64,000 nt of DNA from Candidatus Aenigmatarchaeota archaeon (GTDB taxonomy: Archaea; Aenigmatarchaeota; Aenigmatarchaeia; QMZS01). Positions 32,065 to 42,658 of this stretch are shown here, one piece after another; within the stretch, counting starts at the first letter, position 1; each line of letters begins with the position of its first letter. The stretch lies in NCBI GenBank assembly GCA_016932615.1, contig JAFGCN010000009.1:124001-188000 (forward strand), read 5' to 3'. The notes below the pieces were generated by a model. The model made no database searches and was not told the origin of the DNA. It saw only the letters and a program-made list of their open reading frames with translations. Position numbers and translations under genes: made by a program.

Positions 32065-35000
32065 ATGGCTAAAAGCACTACAAGTGTAATTGCTGTCTTT
32101 TTCATGTTCCTTTTGGCGGCAGTGCTCGAGGTTGGCCTCATATATTCCTTTGGGGGAGTGCAGCAATCATTTACCCTGGACCTCAACACCTCTCTATTAA
32201 ACTATTCTCTAAGCAGGTTCAGCGATGCCTCCACGACGCAGGAATTTGATTTCCAGAATGAGTCAGATTACCATGCTTTCTATGTATCCCTTCCGAAAAA
32301 TTCAACCGTGAGCGCATTTTCCCTGAACCTTACGGGGCTGATAACTACCGTTTACATAAGGGATGTGGTTTACCTTTCAGGCGTTGAAGTTGGGCATATG
32401 AGGGGGCTTTCAATCGGAAACGTCGTTGGTGGCTTGGAAAATGAGATTGTGTCCGGGCGGAGCACAGTGTCCCAAGCGCTTCCAAGCTTATTTGTAATCA
32501 ACGGAAGCAGTGGGAGCAACATCTGGAATTACTCGCTTAGCCCTGTTTATGAGGTTGGCTCGACTGTTGTTGGAAATGTCACGGACAGTTCCGGAAACGA
32601 AGTAGTTTTTGGCTCTTCAAACAAGAAAGTGATGCTTTTGTCCTCTTCCGGCTCTCTTCTTTGGGAATACGAGACGGGAAACGAAGTTTCCTCTGTTGCA
32701 ATAGATTCACTTGGCTATTCCACAAACTACGTTGTTGCAGGCTCCAAGGACGAGAAGGTTTACGTCCTTAATTCCACAGGCGGGGTTTTGTGGAACTACT
32801 CGACAAATTCCTCCATTGCTTCAATCGCAGTAGGAGACCTTACCTCAGATGAGGGCAGGGAAATCGCAGTGGGCACAGGCACAAGAATAGTTATCCTTAA
32901 CCGGACCGGGAGCAGGGTCTTTGAGTACAACTGGGCAAAAAGCATAAGCGCGCTTGCAGTCGGAAATATCTCGGATGATGCTGGCGATGAGCTTGTGATT
33001 GGAGATATGGATTATCAGGTGGCGGCTTTTTCGGTAAGCGACTCAAACCTAACACTTCTCTGGAATTATACTGCGGGGGCGCAGGTAAACAGCGTTTCGA
33101 TTGGCGAAGCGGTAACCGACTTTTCCGGGAATGAAGTCGTTGCAGGAACCCATGAACCGAAGGTTTATGCTTTCTCCAATAATGGGACAAAGATTTGGGA
33201 GTTTGTCACTCAGACTTTTGTTTTTACTGTTGCAATCGGAAACGTGACTGAAGATTCCGGAAACGAGGTTGGGGCTGGAGATGGCCACCTGTATATTTTC
33301 AACTTCGATTATTTCCCGACTAACCTGAAGCTTGATATCGGAAATGACTCTGTTGCGGACTGGAACTCAAGCTATGTAAAACTCCGGTCTTCAGAGATTG
33401 CAAACGGCACCTCAGTAGTATCTGCAATAAACAGCTACCTTCAGAACAACTGCTCGCCCGATGCTTCCGGAAACTGCCTTGTCCCAATGGTTTTTCACTC
33501 GGACTTTAAGGGCAAGCTTAACCTGTCGGCTCTTAACGTGGTGTACTTCTACAATACCTCCTCTCTTTTTTCAAAGCCATTCGCAAATGTCTGGTCAAGG
33601 ACCAGCGGAGTTTCTTCCGGAGAGCAGGTTGGAAACAGGACATACAACCTTTCATTTTCAGGAGTCCCTGCTGAAAATGTTTCCATAAGCTACCTGGCCG
33701 TTGACCCGAACGCGACAAGGTGCGATTTTAACAGAACGGCAAGGGCAGTTACAACCGTTTCTGGAACTAAGGTGTGCGATATATCCTCGACGCCGCTTTT
33801 TTTCGCTGCAAACCAGTCGATAGACACTCCGGCAAGCACCTACTTTTTCTGGTATGAAGGTATGGGATATGGAATCCCAATAGATATCCAAAACTCGACG
33901 GGATATTATTCTACCGGAGGGGCTCCCGAAAACTATAATTGGGCAGTCAACCTCAGCGTTAACGGGACCAGCGAAGAATTTACAAACATTATACTCAACT
34001 GGACGGTAAACTATACGGGAATCAAGGGAGAAGAATTTCTGAAGGTAATGGACGCTTCCGCCTGCGACCTGACACCAAACTTCACACAGGATGACTGCGA
34101 CTCGGCAAGCCCGGCATACAACTTTACGAAAAACTGCACGAATTTCAACTACACTGTTTGCAAGAAGTACCTTGGCACGGCAATGTTTTTCAAGTGGGTA
34201 CAGAGTGCGCTTCCCGCCTCCAGCCAGTCAATTTATGTTGCCGGCGGCTCGTATAACCTGAGGCCAAACCTGACCAATATGTCTGTTACCCCCAACTCAA
34301 CCCTGTGGGGAGGAAACCTCACCTTCTCGGTTTATGTAAACGATACAGAGTCTGATTTTGTCAATGTAACTCTATGGGTAAAGAACCTGACCAACTGGTC
34401 AAGGGTCGCATCACTTATCACTACTGGCGGGCTTTTGGAATTCAATGTTTCCTCGAACAAGAGCTGGGTTGGAAATGCGGAATACCTGTTTGAGTACTAC
34501 GACTATAATTCCACAGCCCCGGAGGGAATCCACTTTCCTGCAAACTCCACTTCAGGAAACCTTACTGTTGAAAGGCATCTTGCAGAGCTGGTCTATGATT
34601 CTTTTTCGCAGGGGAACGGCACGACTCTTTTTCGAAACAGCTCCACAGAGCTAGTATTGTTTGTAAATGACACCAACCTTTCCGAAGGTGTGCCTTTCGC
34701 TTCCTGCGCACTCTGGGTGGGCGGGATGCTTTCAGGCACAAACCTTACAAACTCCAGCGGCTACTGCAGGATAGCTCTTCACCCCAATCAAAGCTTTAGC
34801 CCTGGACAGAAGAATTGGATAATGGGGATTTTAAGTGACCCTTCCTATGAGGATGCCAATTCGACAGGCCTTGACATTACGCTTCGTGGATGGATTCGGC
34901 CGAATGTAACAAACTCAGAAAACTTTTCCTATTATCGCGGGATTGCTTCGGTTTTCAGGGCCGAGTTGCTGGATGAGTTCGGCGGGATTGTTTCAACCGA

Positions 35001-38000
35001 CCAGTACAGTTGTGCCTTTGACCTTAATGCTACAGGAATTGGGTCAAATAATACTCTGCTGGGAAACTGCTCTGTTTACTATTCTGCGGGCTGCCTTGGA
35101 ATAGATTCTGCAGTTGGCCAAAAACAACTTGGCGTGCAGATTGCCCGAACCGGGGGCGAGGATTATTACAATATTTCTTCTGCAAGCGCAGGGCGAACGG
35201 TTATTCTCAGGGACCGCCTGAATCTCTCAATTGTCAGCCCAGAGGACCAGAATTATTATGTGGGGGAATTTGTTAACCTTACTGCTGTTGTGAATGACTC
35301 CTGTACAGTGCTTAGCGGGGTGTCGCTCAACTGGACGCTTGTGAGAAAGAGCGTTTTGAACGTAACCTTCTCAGACCTTAGCGGGCAGGAACGGCAGAAT
35401 TACACAGTGGTCCTTCCAGGGTCGCTTTTTTCTTCAGGGGGCTACAACCTCTCGGACTGGCGGGTAAACAATACGCATCTTTTGTTTGACGGAAGCGAAG
35501 TTCCGTTTTCCATTTACCAGTGGACAACTGCTTTCAAGACAACCGAGAACAAGAGCAAGATTTACATGGATGATTACTCGGAGATTGTTTTTCGCGTGAA
35601 CCTGTCTGCATGGCAGAGCAAGACTTATACTCTTAACCTGACCTGGCAGGAGCCGGTTCAGTATGGGAATCTAACTTACAATCTATTTAATGCAGATTTT
35701 GGCACAGGAAACTTTTCGGACTGGAGCCCTTCGATTTGCAACCGGATTGTTGGATGCAATGGAGAAGTTTCTTTTGACGGGAACGTAAGTTACGCGAATA
35801 TTTCTGCAAATGACGGCTATACGGTGCTCAGCCAGAACCTGCCCGGATTCAACTTTTCTGAGCAGTTTTACATAAGGTACAAGGCCTGGGGGGACTTTAA
35901 TTCCACGATGTACCCTGGGCAATTCTACATCCTTTTGGGGAACTATTCCTGCAACCTTACTTCGGAAATAAGGGCTCTGGCAGACGGGACTGGATATGTC
36001 TCCCTGCCTGAAAACTGGACGCTTTCCAACTGCACTGGTGCTTCAATTTCCTCTGCAAATAATGTTTCGATAGTGCTTCTCGACTTAGGCGACGGAGGTG
36101 GCGACCCGTCGAACGTCAATGCGCTTATCGACTATGTCTGCTTTGGAAACTCAAGCGGATCCTGCATCGACTTTGATGAGGGGCAGTCACTTGCTCGGTC
36201 GCTTAACACAAAGAAGGAATTGGGCCTGGCAAGCAATTACACCTTTAGTGGAATGGATGAGGTCGGAAGGAGGAAGATTCTGGCGGAAGCGACTAGGGAA
36301 TATTACTTGTCTGCAACATTAGGCACGCTTTTCAACCTCACGGGATTTTCAAAGCTCCAGGCCTTTAATGTAAGCTCGATTTATTGCACTTCAGATCCCC
36401 TCAATGGCTCAAGCTTTGTGTGCATGAGCAATGCCACTGTGGACCTTGTGGCGAAGGTTGGAAACAATTTCACGGAAGAACCGATATACAACCACACAAT
36501 TGTTTTTTCAAATAATTCCTCGTCCATTGGAAGCAACGCTTCCAATTTTGCCGGGCGGGCATACTTTGGCATGACACTTGGAAACGCGTCGAACTACACA
36601 TTTTACGCAAACATTTCCTCACAGCCGGAAATTTTTTATAACTCAAGCAACTTGTCGGGCATGGAGATATTCATACTTATCGACAGCGGGGTGACTACTG
36701 GAAACATTACGTTGAATTCAACAAGCGCAGTTGTCCAGAGTGTGGCACTCGACAGCAACTACACGCTCCCCCTTCTCTGGGAGCTCAACAATACAGGTCT
36801 CAGCGGCATGTATGACATTCGCGTAAGCACGAATAATATTTCCGGGATAGCTGTCTCCCCGGTAGTCTGCCTTCCACTGGCATCAGGGATGAACTGCACA
36901 AGGAACGTCAATGTAACCGTAACTTACCTGACGGCTCCGGGAAATTATACCTTGGTTTTCAATGCCAGCTGGCAGAATGGGGACGCAAGCAGGTCGAACA
37001 CCACGAAAGGCCTTACGCTGGCTGTTGAAACTAGCAAGAAGGTCCGCTTTGAGGAAGAAAACGCGACGCTTAACGTTCCAGTGACGACAACTGGCGCAAT
37101 AAACCTTACTCTTTTGAACTATGGAAATATAAACCTCAGCAGCGTCTATTTCAACCTTTCCGGCACGGATACAGAAGCAGTTATCAACTGGAGCAGCTTT
37201 TCAGCCAACTACACTAACCTGTCGCTTGGCGGCTCGTACAACCTGACTCTTCAGTTCCAGATTCCTGCAAATGCGACTACCCGGGAATACTGGCTTAATG
37301 TTACCGCCACGATACCGGGGTGCACAGGGAACTGCTCGGCGACTCTTCCTTTCATTTTGAACGTGACGCCCCTTGACTGGAACATTGCGCCGGAAACAAA
37401 CCTGTCAAAGGTAGTCGGGCTTAAGCAGGAGCTTAACAAATTTGGCGAGCTTGAGATTACAAATACCCTTAACAGCACACTTGACTTCAACCTGACAATC
37501 ACGCCAAATAACGGCACTTCTATAGAATTCCTGACGCTTAACAGAAGCATTTTCCAGACTACCTCTCAGGTAACCGTTGGGCCTGTTTCTTCCAGAGTAG
37601 TGGAAATTTTTTACAACACCAGCATTTCGCCAAACACTACCGGCACATACAACTACACGCTTCTTTTGGAGAGTAATGTGGCTAACATTACTCCTGCTTC
37701 AAGGTCGCTTGGGCTTTATTTTGAGGTCATAAACTTTACCGTAGACATTTACTCTCCGACAGAGTTAAGCCCCGCGGGCCAGCCAGACCCAGTCGAAGCA
37801 AATGAAACCCTGGTGATAGATGTCGAGGCAAAGCTGGGGGCGACTCCGCTTTCGAACAATATTTCCTGGAATGTTTCCGTGGGCGGGCAGGTGTGCCAGA
37901 ACACGAGTGCCCCAGAGTACAATACTTCCACAAGCAGGTGGATTCTCCGCTGCGCTTACCCAGACATCCCCCTAAATCCCATATACAATGACCTTGAGGT

Positions 38001-41000
38001 CACGGGAACTTATGAACTTCTTGGAGTTGACCTGTCGGACGTGGAGGAAAATGCCGTAATCTACAAGGATGTTCTTGAGCCATGGTTTTCGAATGTCAGC
38101 GCTTCTTTTGTCAATATGCTTTCTAACTTAAGCGAGGTTTCCTTTGAGGTGAACGTGACAGACAACAAAAACATTTCCTCTGTCTGGGCGGTAGTCACCC
38201 GGCCGGATGGCGTGAATATCTCGCTTGGGGCAGGAAATTATTCTGCAACCCCAAGGTCATTTGGGGATTTCGACAGCTACAAATATACATTTACAATGCA
38301 CAACCCGAACCTGAACGGAGACTACGACATAACTGTCTATGCAATAGACACCGAAGCCCACCAGAACAGCACAACCGGCTGGTTTGATGTATTTATCCCT
38401 GTGCAGGTCTGGGGAAACTTTACCAATTCGAAAGGAGAAGCCATAAGCGCGAACATGAGCTTTTACAGGAGCGGATACAACCAGACACTGCCCTACCGAA
38501 TGGAAAACAAAACCCTTGCAGGCGCTCCTTACAACTGGACGCTTCACAAGCGGCTTTATGACGTCAAGCTTAACATGTTTGGGCATGAGATGGTGGTGGC
38601 TGGCGCCGACTTCAACATAACGCAGAATGATACCCAAAATCCGTTTTTGTTCGACTATTTTGCAAACAAGTCCTCGGAAGACATCTCGAATATCCTTCTG
38701 CCTGACACCGCAAACCGCCAGAGCATCCTTCTTGCCTTTGCACTTGAAAGTGACCTTAACCTTACGGGCGCAAACTTCTCGGTGCGCTACGGAGATGCCC
38801 TGAATGCAGGAAGCTTCTCGGAGGACCTTCTTGAGGTTTTCGTCTGCGAGGACTGGAATTACACTGCCAGGACGTGCAACTCCGGGGAATTCTCATATCT
38901 TGCCGGGACGTCTGCACTGTCTTCCTCGAACCCGGACATTTCCGCAAATGTGTTTAACTTCTCTTCAAGCCACCTTTCGGCATACGCAATCGCAGAAAGC
39001 TCATACCCATACAAGTGGGGAGTTGCTCCGGACTCGCCATCAACCCCTCCTGCGGCATCTGGTTCCAGTAGCAGCAGCGATTCCGGGGAGGATAGCGGCC
39101 CTGTAGTCGTGTGCGGAAACGGCGTCTGTGAGCTAGGGGAAAACTCCGACAACTGCCCAGAGGACTGCTCAAAGGATTTCCCTCTTGAGGTTGACACAAA
39201 CCTTGGCGATGTCCGCCTTTTCCCGGGAGAAGGAAGGCAGTATTGGATATCACTGAAAAATAATTTCGGAAAAAACCTTTCAGTTTCTCTATCCTTAAGC
39301 GAAAACCTGCTGGAGTTTGTTTCGCTGGATGTGGATTCGCTTAACGTGACCGCTCACGAAAAGAAAATACTTAACCTTTCGCTGAATGCCCCGCAAAACA
39401 TAAGTGTTGGAACTTATGGAGGTTACGTAGTTCTCATGTCTGGAGAGTCGAAGCTAAGCCTTCCGGTCACCATAAGGATACTTGAGCTTCCGGCGGCTAC
39501 TTTCACGGTGAACGTCAACATGAGGTCTGCCCAGATTGCTCCTGACGGAAAGCTAGAGTTCAATGTGCAGCTTACAAACCTTGGAGAGAAGGAGCTTTAC
39601 CCAATAACGCTCACCTACTATGTAAAAGACCCGCAAAACAACGAAGTTTTCAGGTCCAACCGGACAAATATCACGCTTCAGACAACTGTCCTCGTGTCCG
39701 AAAGCTTTCCGATGAACCTGAGCGAAGAAGGAACTTACACGCTTGAGGTGTGGGCTAATTATTATGGAAAGAATATAGATATGGGTGTGGTGACTTTTGA
39801 TGTCTTAAGGCCCCTTTTCCAGTCCCCTCTTACAGTGGGGCTTATTGTACTCGTTTTGGCGCTTATCTGCCTTGTCCTTGGAACTTACCTGTACAGATAC
39901 TACCGCATGTGGAGAAAGGAGAAGGAAAAGCAGCAGAGGTACCTTTACCCTCTTGACTATAATACTATCCCAAAGGAGGGCTTCAACGTCGGAAAGTTTG
40001 CCGCAAGGGACAATGTGTTTTATTATGATCCTAGAGACCTTTCAACCCACCTGATAGCTGCAGGAGCAACGGGCTCGGGAAAGTCAGTTGCCGCTTCCCT
40101 TTTTGCCGAGGAAGCGCTTGACAAGAAGATTCCGGTAATCGTCTTTGACCCGACCAGCCAGTGGACAGGGTTTGTAAAGCCGTGCAAGGACAATAACCTT
40201 CTCAGCAGGTACCCTCGATTTGGGATGACCGAGTTTGACATAAAGTCCTATCCGGGCCTTATCTATGATGTCGAAACTCCGACTTTCAATCTGGATATAA
40301 AGAAGTTCATAAACCCGGGGGAGATTACCGTCTTCTGCCTGGGACGGCTTAAGCCTGGTGAATATGATGTTGCCGTAAACAACATAATAGCCACTCTTTT
40401 CAAGGAGAGCTGGGAGGAGAGCACTGAGCTTAAGGTCATCCTTGTCTTTGATGAGGTGCACCGGCTTTTGGAAAAGTACGGCGGCTCTGGCGGCTACGTT
40501 GCTCTTGAAAAGGCTGCAAGGGAGTTCAGGAAGTGGGGAATCGGCGTAATCATGTGTTCCCAGGTCCTGGCAGATTTCAAGGAGGCAATAGCCGGTAACG
40601 TACTCACAGAAATTCAGCTTAACACCAAATCCCTTACAGATATCGACAAGGTTAAGACAAAGTACGGTGAGAAGTATGCTGAGAGGATTGCAAGAATGGG
40701 CGTCGGGGCCGGGCTTGTGCAGCACCCGAAGTACAATAACGGAAAGCCCTTCTTTATCGAGTTCAGGCCGACAAAGCATAACCCCCACAAGATTACCGAT
40801 GAGGAGCTCGCATTATACAAGAATTACACGGAGCGGCTTGACAAGCTGTCAGCGAAGATAGAGGAGATGAAGAAAAATGGAGTCTATACGGAGAACTATG
40901 AGATAGACTACAAGCTTGCCGTGGACAAGCTAAAAAGAGGAAACTTCAGGATGTCTGAAATATATATTTCGTCCCTTGAAAGGGCCCTTGAAAAAGTATG

Positions 41001-41001
41001 A
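32065..41001 (+). CDS. Giant surface protein fused to a cytoplasmic HerA-like ATPase (2978 aa)
   Basis: A single uninterrupted frame encodes all of the following. (1) An N-terminal signal-anchor helix (about 7-30). (2) A beta-propeller at about 95-430 with blades of the form VGNVTxDSGNEVVxGS..KVYVL. (3) About 1900 residues of Asn/Thr-rich Ig-like domains with dense sequons. (4) A disulfide motif CGNGVCELGENSDNCPEDC near 2350, after a Ser/Gly linker. (5) Two membrane-proximal beta domains. (6) A membrane helix at about 2588-2610 followed by a basic segment. (7) An ATPase domain with Walker A GATGSGKS (2667-2674, K2673), Walker B VILVFDE (D2796, E2797) and a MCSQ sensor-like motif. HerA/VirB4-type ATPases are hexameric motors that translocate DNA or protein. 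The fusion predicts an ATP-driven ring whose subunits each carry a huge extracellular arm. This ATPase has no NurA partner here. Confidence 0.85.
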   Translation: MAKSTTSVIAVFFMFLLAAVLEVGLIYSFGGVQQSFTLDLNTSLLNYSLSRFSDASTTQEFDFQNESDYHAFYVSLPKNSTVSAFSLNLTGLITTVYIRDVVYLSGVEVGHMRGLSIGNVVGGLENEIVSGRSTVSQALPSLFVINGSSGSNIWNYSLSPVYEVGSTVVGNVTDSSGNEVVFGSSNKKVMLLSSSGSLLWEYETGNEVSSVAIDSLGYSTNYVVAGSKDEKVYVLNSTGGVLWNYSTNSSIASIAVGDLTSDEGREIAVGTGTRIVILNRTGSRVFEYNWAKSISALAVGNISDDAGDELVIGDMDYQVAAFSVSDSNLTLLWNYTAGAQVNSVSIGEAVTDFSGNEVVAGTHEPKVYAFSNNGTKIWEFVTQTFVFTVAIGNVTEDSGNEVGAGDGHLYIFNFDYFPTNLKLDIGNDSVADWNSSYVKLRSSEIANGTSVVSAINSYLQNNCSPDASGNCLVPMVFHSDFKGKLNLSALNVVYFYNTSSLFSKPFANVWSRTSGVSSGEQVGNRTYNLSFSGVPAENVSISYLAVDPNATRCDFNRTARAVTTVSGTKVCDISSTPLFFAANQSIDTPASTYFFWYEGMGYGIPIDIQNSTGYYSTGGAPENYNWAVNLSVNGTSEEFTNIILNWTVNYTGIKGEEFLKVMDASACDLTPNFTQDDCDSASPAYNFTKNCTNFNYTVCKKYLGTAMFFKWVQSALPASSQSIYVAGGSYNLRPNLTNMSVTPNSTLWGGNLTFSVYVNDTESDFVNVTLWVKNLTNWSRVASLITTGGLLEFNVSSNKSWVGNAEYLFEYYDYNSTAPEGIHFPANSTSGNLTVERHLAELVYDSFSQGNGTTLFRNSSTELVLFVNDTNLSEGVPFASCALWVGGMLSGTNLTNSSGYCRIALHPNQSFSPGQKNWIMGILSDPSYEDANSTGLDITLRGWIRPNVTNSENFSYYRGIASVFRAELLDEFGGIVSTDQYSCAFDLNATGIGSNNTLLGNCSVYYSAGCLGIDSAVGQKQLGVQIARTGGEDYYNISSASAGRTVILRDRLNLSIVSPEDQNYYVGEFVNLTAVVNDSCTVLSGVSLNWTLVRKSVLNVTFSDLSGQERQNYTVVLPGSLFSSGGYNLSDWRVNNTHLLFDGSEVPFSIYQWTTAFKTTENKSKIYMDDYSEIVFRVNLSAWQSKTYTLNLTWQEPVQYGNLTYNLFNADFGTGNFSDWSPSICNRIVGCNGEVSFDGNVSYANISANDGYTVLSQNLPGFNFSEQFYIRYKAWGDFNSTMYPGQFYILLGNYSCNLTSEIRALADGTGYVSLPENWTLSNCTGASISSANNVSIVLLDLGDGGGDPSNVNALIDYVCFGNSSGSCIDFDEGQSLARSLNTKKELGLASNYTFSGMDEVGRRKILAEATREYYLSATLGTLFNLTGFSKLQAFNVSSIYCTSDPLNGSSFVCMSNATVDLVAKVGNNFTEEPIYNHTIVFSNNSSSIGSNASNFAGRAYFGMTLGNASNYTFYANISSQPEIFYNSSNLSGMEIFILIDSGVTTGNITLNSTSAVVQSVALDSNYTLPLLWELNNTGLSGMYDIRVSTNNISGIAVSPVVCLPLASGMNCTRNVNVTVTYLTAPGNYTLVFNASWQNGDASRSNTTKGLTLAVETSKKVRFEEENATLNVPVTTTGAINLTLLNYGNINLSSVYFNLSGTDTEAVINWSSFSANYTNLSLGGSYNLTLQFQIPANATTREYWLNVTATIPGCTGNCSATLPFILNVTPLDWNIAPETNLSKVVGLKQELNKFGELEITNTLNSTLDFNLTITPNNGTSIEFLTLNRSIFQTTSQVTVGPVSSRVVEIFYNTSISPNTTGTYNYTLLLESNVANITPASRSLGLYFEVINFTVDIYSPTELSPAGQPDPVEANETLVIDVEAKLGATPLSNNISWNVSVGGQVCQNTSAPEYNTSTSRWILRCAYPDIPLNPIYNDLEVTGTYELLGVDLSDVEENAVIYKDVLEPWFSNVSASFVNMLSNLSEVSFEVNVTDNKNISSVWAVVTRPDGVNISLGAGNYSATPRSFGDFDSYKYTFTMHNPNLNGDYDITVYAIDTEAHQNSTTGWFDVFIPVQVWGNFTNSKGEAISANMSFYRSGYNQTLPYRMENKTLAGAPYNWTLHKRLYDVKLNMFGHEMVVAGADFNITQNDTQNPFLFDYFANKSSEDISNILLPDTANRQSILLAFALESDLNLTGANFSVRYGDALNAGSFSEDLLEVFVCEDWNYTARTCNSGEFSYLAGTSALSSSNPDISANVFNFSSSHLSAYAIAESSYPYKWGVAPDSPSTPPAASGSSSSSDSGEDSGPVVVCGNGVCELGENSDNCPEDCSKDFPLEVDTNLGDVRLFPGEGRQYWISLKNNFGKNLSVSLSLSENLLEFVSLDVDSLNVTAHEKKILNLSLNAPQNISVGTYGGYVVLMSGESKLSLPVTIRILELPAATFTVNVNMRSAQIAPDGKLEFNVQLTNLGEKELYPITLTYYVKDPQNNEVFRSNRTNITLQTTVLVSESFPMNLSEEGTYTLEVWANYYGKNIDMGVVTFDVLRPLFQSPLTVGLIVLVLALICLVLGTYLYRYYRMWRKEKEKQQRYLYPLDYNTIPKEGFNVGKFAARDNVFYYDPRDLSTHLIAAGATGSGKSVAASLFAEEALDKKIPVIVFDPTSQWTGFVKPCKDNNLLSRYPRFGMTEFDIKSYPGLIYDVETPTFNLDIKKFINPGEITVFCLGRLKPGEYDVAVNNIIATLFKESWEESTELKVILVFDEVHRLLEKYGGSGGYVALEKAAREFRKWGIGVIMCSQVLADFKEAIAGNVLTEIQLNTKSLTDIDKVKTKYGEKYAERIARMGVGAGLVQHPKYNNGKPFFIEFRPTKHNPHKITDEELALYKNYTERLDKLSAKIEEMKKNGVYTENYEIDYKLAVDKLKRGNFRMSEIYISSLERALEKV

Positions 41002-41065
41002 TGCCGAAATGCCGAAATAACCGCGACAACTCCTATCTTGAGTGGGTTGTTGGCGGATTTTGATT

Positions 41066-42607
41066 ATGTCTGGAGAAGAATCTTCCGGGGGAAGCGGCGG
41101 AGACGATAACGTTATCTCCGCAGAAGAGTTCAGGGACCTTGAGTCTGATGAAAAGAAAAGCGAAAGCCAAAAGGGAGGGCTCTTTGGCATGTTTAAAAAG
41201 ACCCCCCCGCCTTCAGCTTCCGTGCCTCACGTCGGAGGCGGAGATTCGGAAAAAGACCCTTTGGTTGAAGTGAGCATGAAAGTCGAGCGCCTCTCAAGTC
41301 GGTTTGAGATGCTTGAGGAGGCAAGAAAGCATACTGACGAGCGCCTGTTTGAAATGGCTGAGAAGATTGGCGAGCTTCGCTCAACAGTTGTCGAGCGAGA
41401 CAGGGCGTTCAATGATATCGCCTCCAAGTTCGAAAGGATTTCTGACATTACCGAGGGCCTTGAGCCGGACAAAATCAGAAAGGACCTTGCAAAAAAAGAC
41501 CAGCAGATTGAGCAGGTCAAAGCCCAGGTCGAGTCGGACTCGGAGAAAATTGCTGTTTCTCTCAAGAAAATCAAGGACATGAATGACATAATTGACCAGA
41601 TAAAGGGCTTTAAGGACCTGGTGTCTGTTGCCGACGAGCTTGGAAAGAAGATAAAAATCGTGGAAGGCCTCAAGGCGGAAACCGAAAAGACCGCAGGGAA
41701 GTTTGAGAGCCGGCTTTACCAGTTTAATGAGTCCCTCAGCCGCTTACAGGGAAGCATCACTAAGGTTGAGGCAAACGACGAAACCTTGAAGGAGCTTTTG
41801 AGAACTGTCGATGCCCTTTCGCTTCGCGTCGAAAAGGCGCTTAGCAAAACAGACTTTGATTCAAGCGAGAAAGCGCTTGACAGCAAGTTTTCTGAGCTAA
41901 GGTTTGACACTGAGTCTAAGCTCCAGAAGGTCCTGGATGCTTTTAAGAAGGTGGATGAAGTGACGGGCGAAGCCGCTTACAAGGCGCTTAACAAAAAAAT
42001 CGATGACTTTCAGAGGGATTACTCCCAGTACAAAAAAGACCTCGAGGCGCGGCTTTTGAAAATGCCTGCTTCCTCAAAATCCTCTGCCCAGATTGCTGCT
42101 TCCCCGGATGGCGGTTATGAAGAGGACATTCCTGACAAGAAGCTGGGCGAGGGTGGGGTTTTTGGAGACACTGAATTAATGCTTGTCGAGAAAATGAAGA
42201 AGATGATAGAGGATAACAACGAAAAACACAGCCAGCACATGGCGGACCTTGAGCTGAGGATTCTGGAGCTTTCGAAAAGCGTTTACCATAGGATAGAAAG
42301 GCGCGTGGTTAAGGAATCTAAGACTACGAGAGATGCAGTCAGAAACCTGGTAGCTTCCGGGTCTGAAGAATCTGGATTTTTTTCAAAGCGCGCTTCTATC
42401 CCGGTTCAGGCCCGCCCGGATGAGCCGATCCTGGATATGTCCTCCCTGGTAAAGGATATTTATTTCTACCTTGACTCAGGCAACTATTCCGAAGCCAAGG
42501 CAGGGTTCATAAAACTGCTCTCGATCTACGAGCGCCAAGAGTCCAGCAACCCATTTATCCTTGCAAAAATAACCGACCTTCACAAAAGGATAAAGCAGAT
42601 TAGCTAA
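41066..42607 (+). CDS. Cytoplasmic coiled-coil protein (513 aa)
   Basis: A Ser/Gly/Asp-rich N-terminus (about 1-70) precedes a long series of heptads (about 75-330) and further coiled coil near 370-430. A compact C-terminal helical domain of about 70 residues follows (MSSLVKDIYFYLDSGNYSEAKAGFIKLLSIYERQ), which looks like a tetratricopeptide-type repeat. There is no signal peptide or membrane segment, so it is cytoplasmic. It starts 64 bp after the HerA-fusion gene on the same strand. Its shape suits a scaffold or tether beneath the membrane apparatus. The start is the ATTATG at 41066; an in-frame GTG at 41042 is less likely. Confidence 0.65.
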   Translation: MSGEESSGGSGGDDNVISAEEFRDLESDEKKSESQKGGLFGMFKKTPPPSASVPHVGGGDSEKDPLVEVSMKVERLSSRFEMLEEARKHTDERLFEMAEKIGELRSTVVERDRAFNDIASKFERISDITEGLEPDKIRKDLAKKDQQIEQVKAQVESDSEKIAVSLKKIKDMNDIIDQIKGFKDLVSVADELGKKIKIVEGLKAETEKTAGKFESRLYQFNESLSRLQGSITKVEANDETLKELLRTVDALSLRVEKALSKTDFDSSEKALDSKFSELRFDTESKLQKVLDAFKKVDEVTGEAAYKALNKKIDDFQRDYSQYKKDLEARLLKMPASSKSSAQIAASPDGGYEEDIPDKKLGEGGVFGDTELMLVEKMKKMIEDNNEKHSQHMADLELRILELSKSVYHRIERRVVKESKTTRDAVRNLVASGSEESGFFSKRASIPVQARPDEPILDMSSLVKDIYFYLDSGNYSEAKAGFIKLLSIYERQESSNPFILAKITDLHKRIKQIS

Positions 42608-42658
42608 ACCCGGGGGGTTTCCCTGCTTTTCTTACCCTTTTTAAACAATTCCATATCG
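42608..42658. terminator. Convergent terminator region
   Basis: It is 51 bp between two convergent stops. On the plus strand it contains ACCCGGGGGGTTT, then CTTTTCTTACCCTTTTT, a pyrimidine-rich tract suitable for plus-strand termination. Confidence 0.4.

Noticed and set aside
40084-40788. Minus-strand frame of about 230 codons opposite the HerA ATPase domain
   Set aside because: The plus strand carries the Walker motifs; the antisense frame has no family features.
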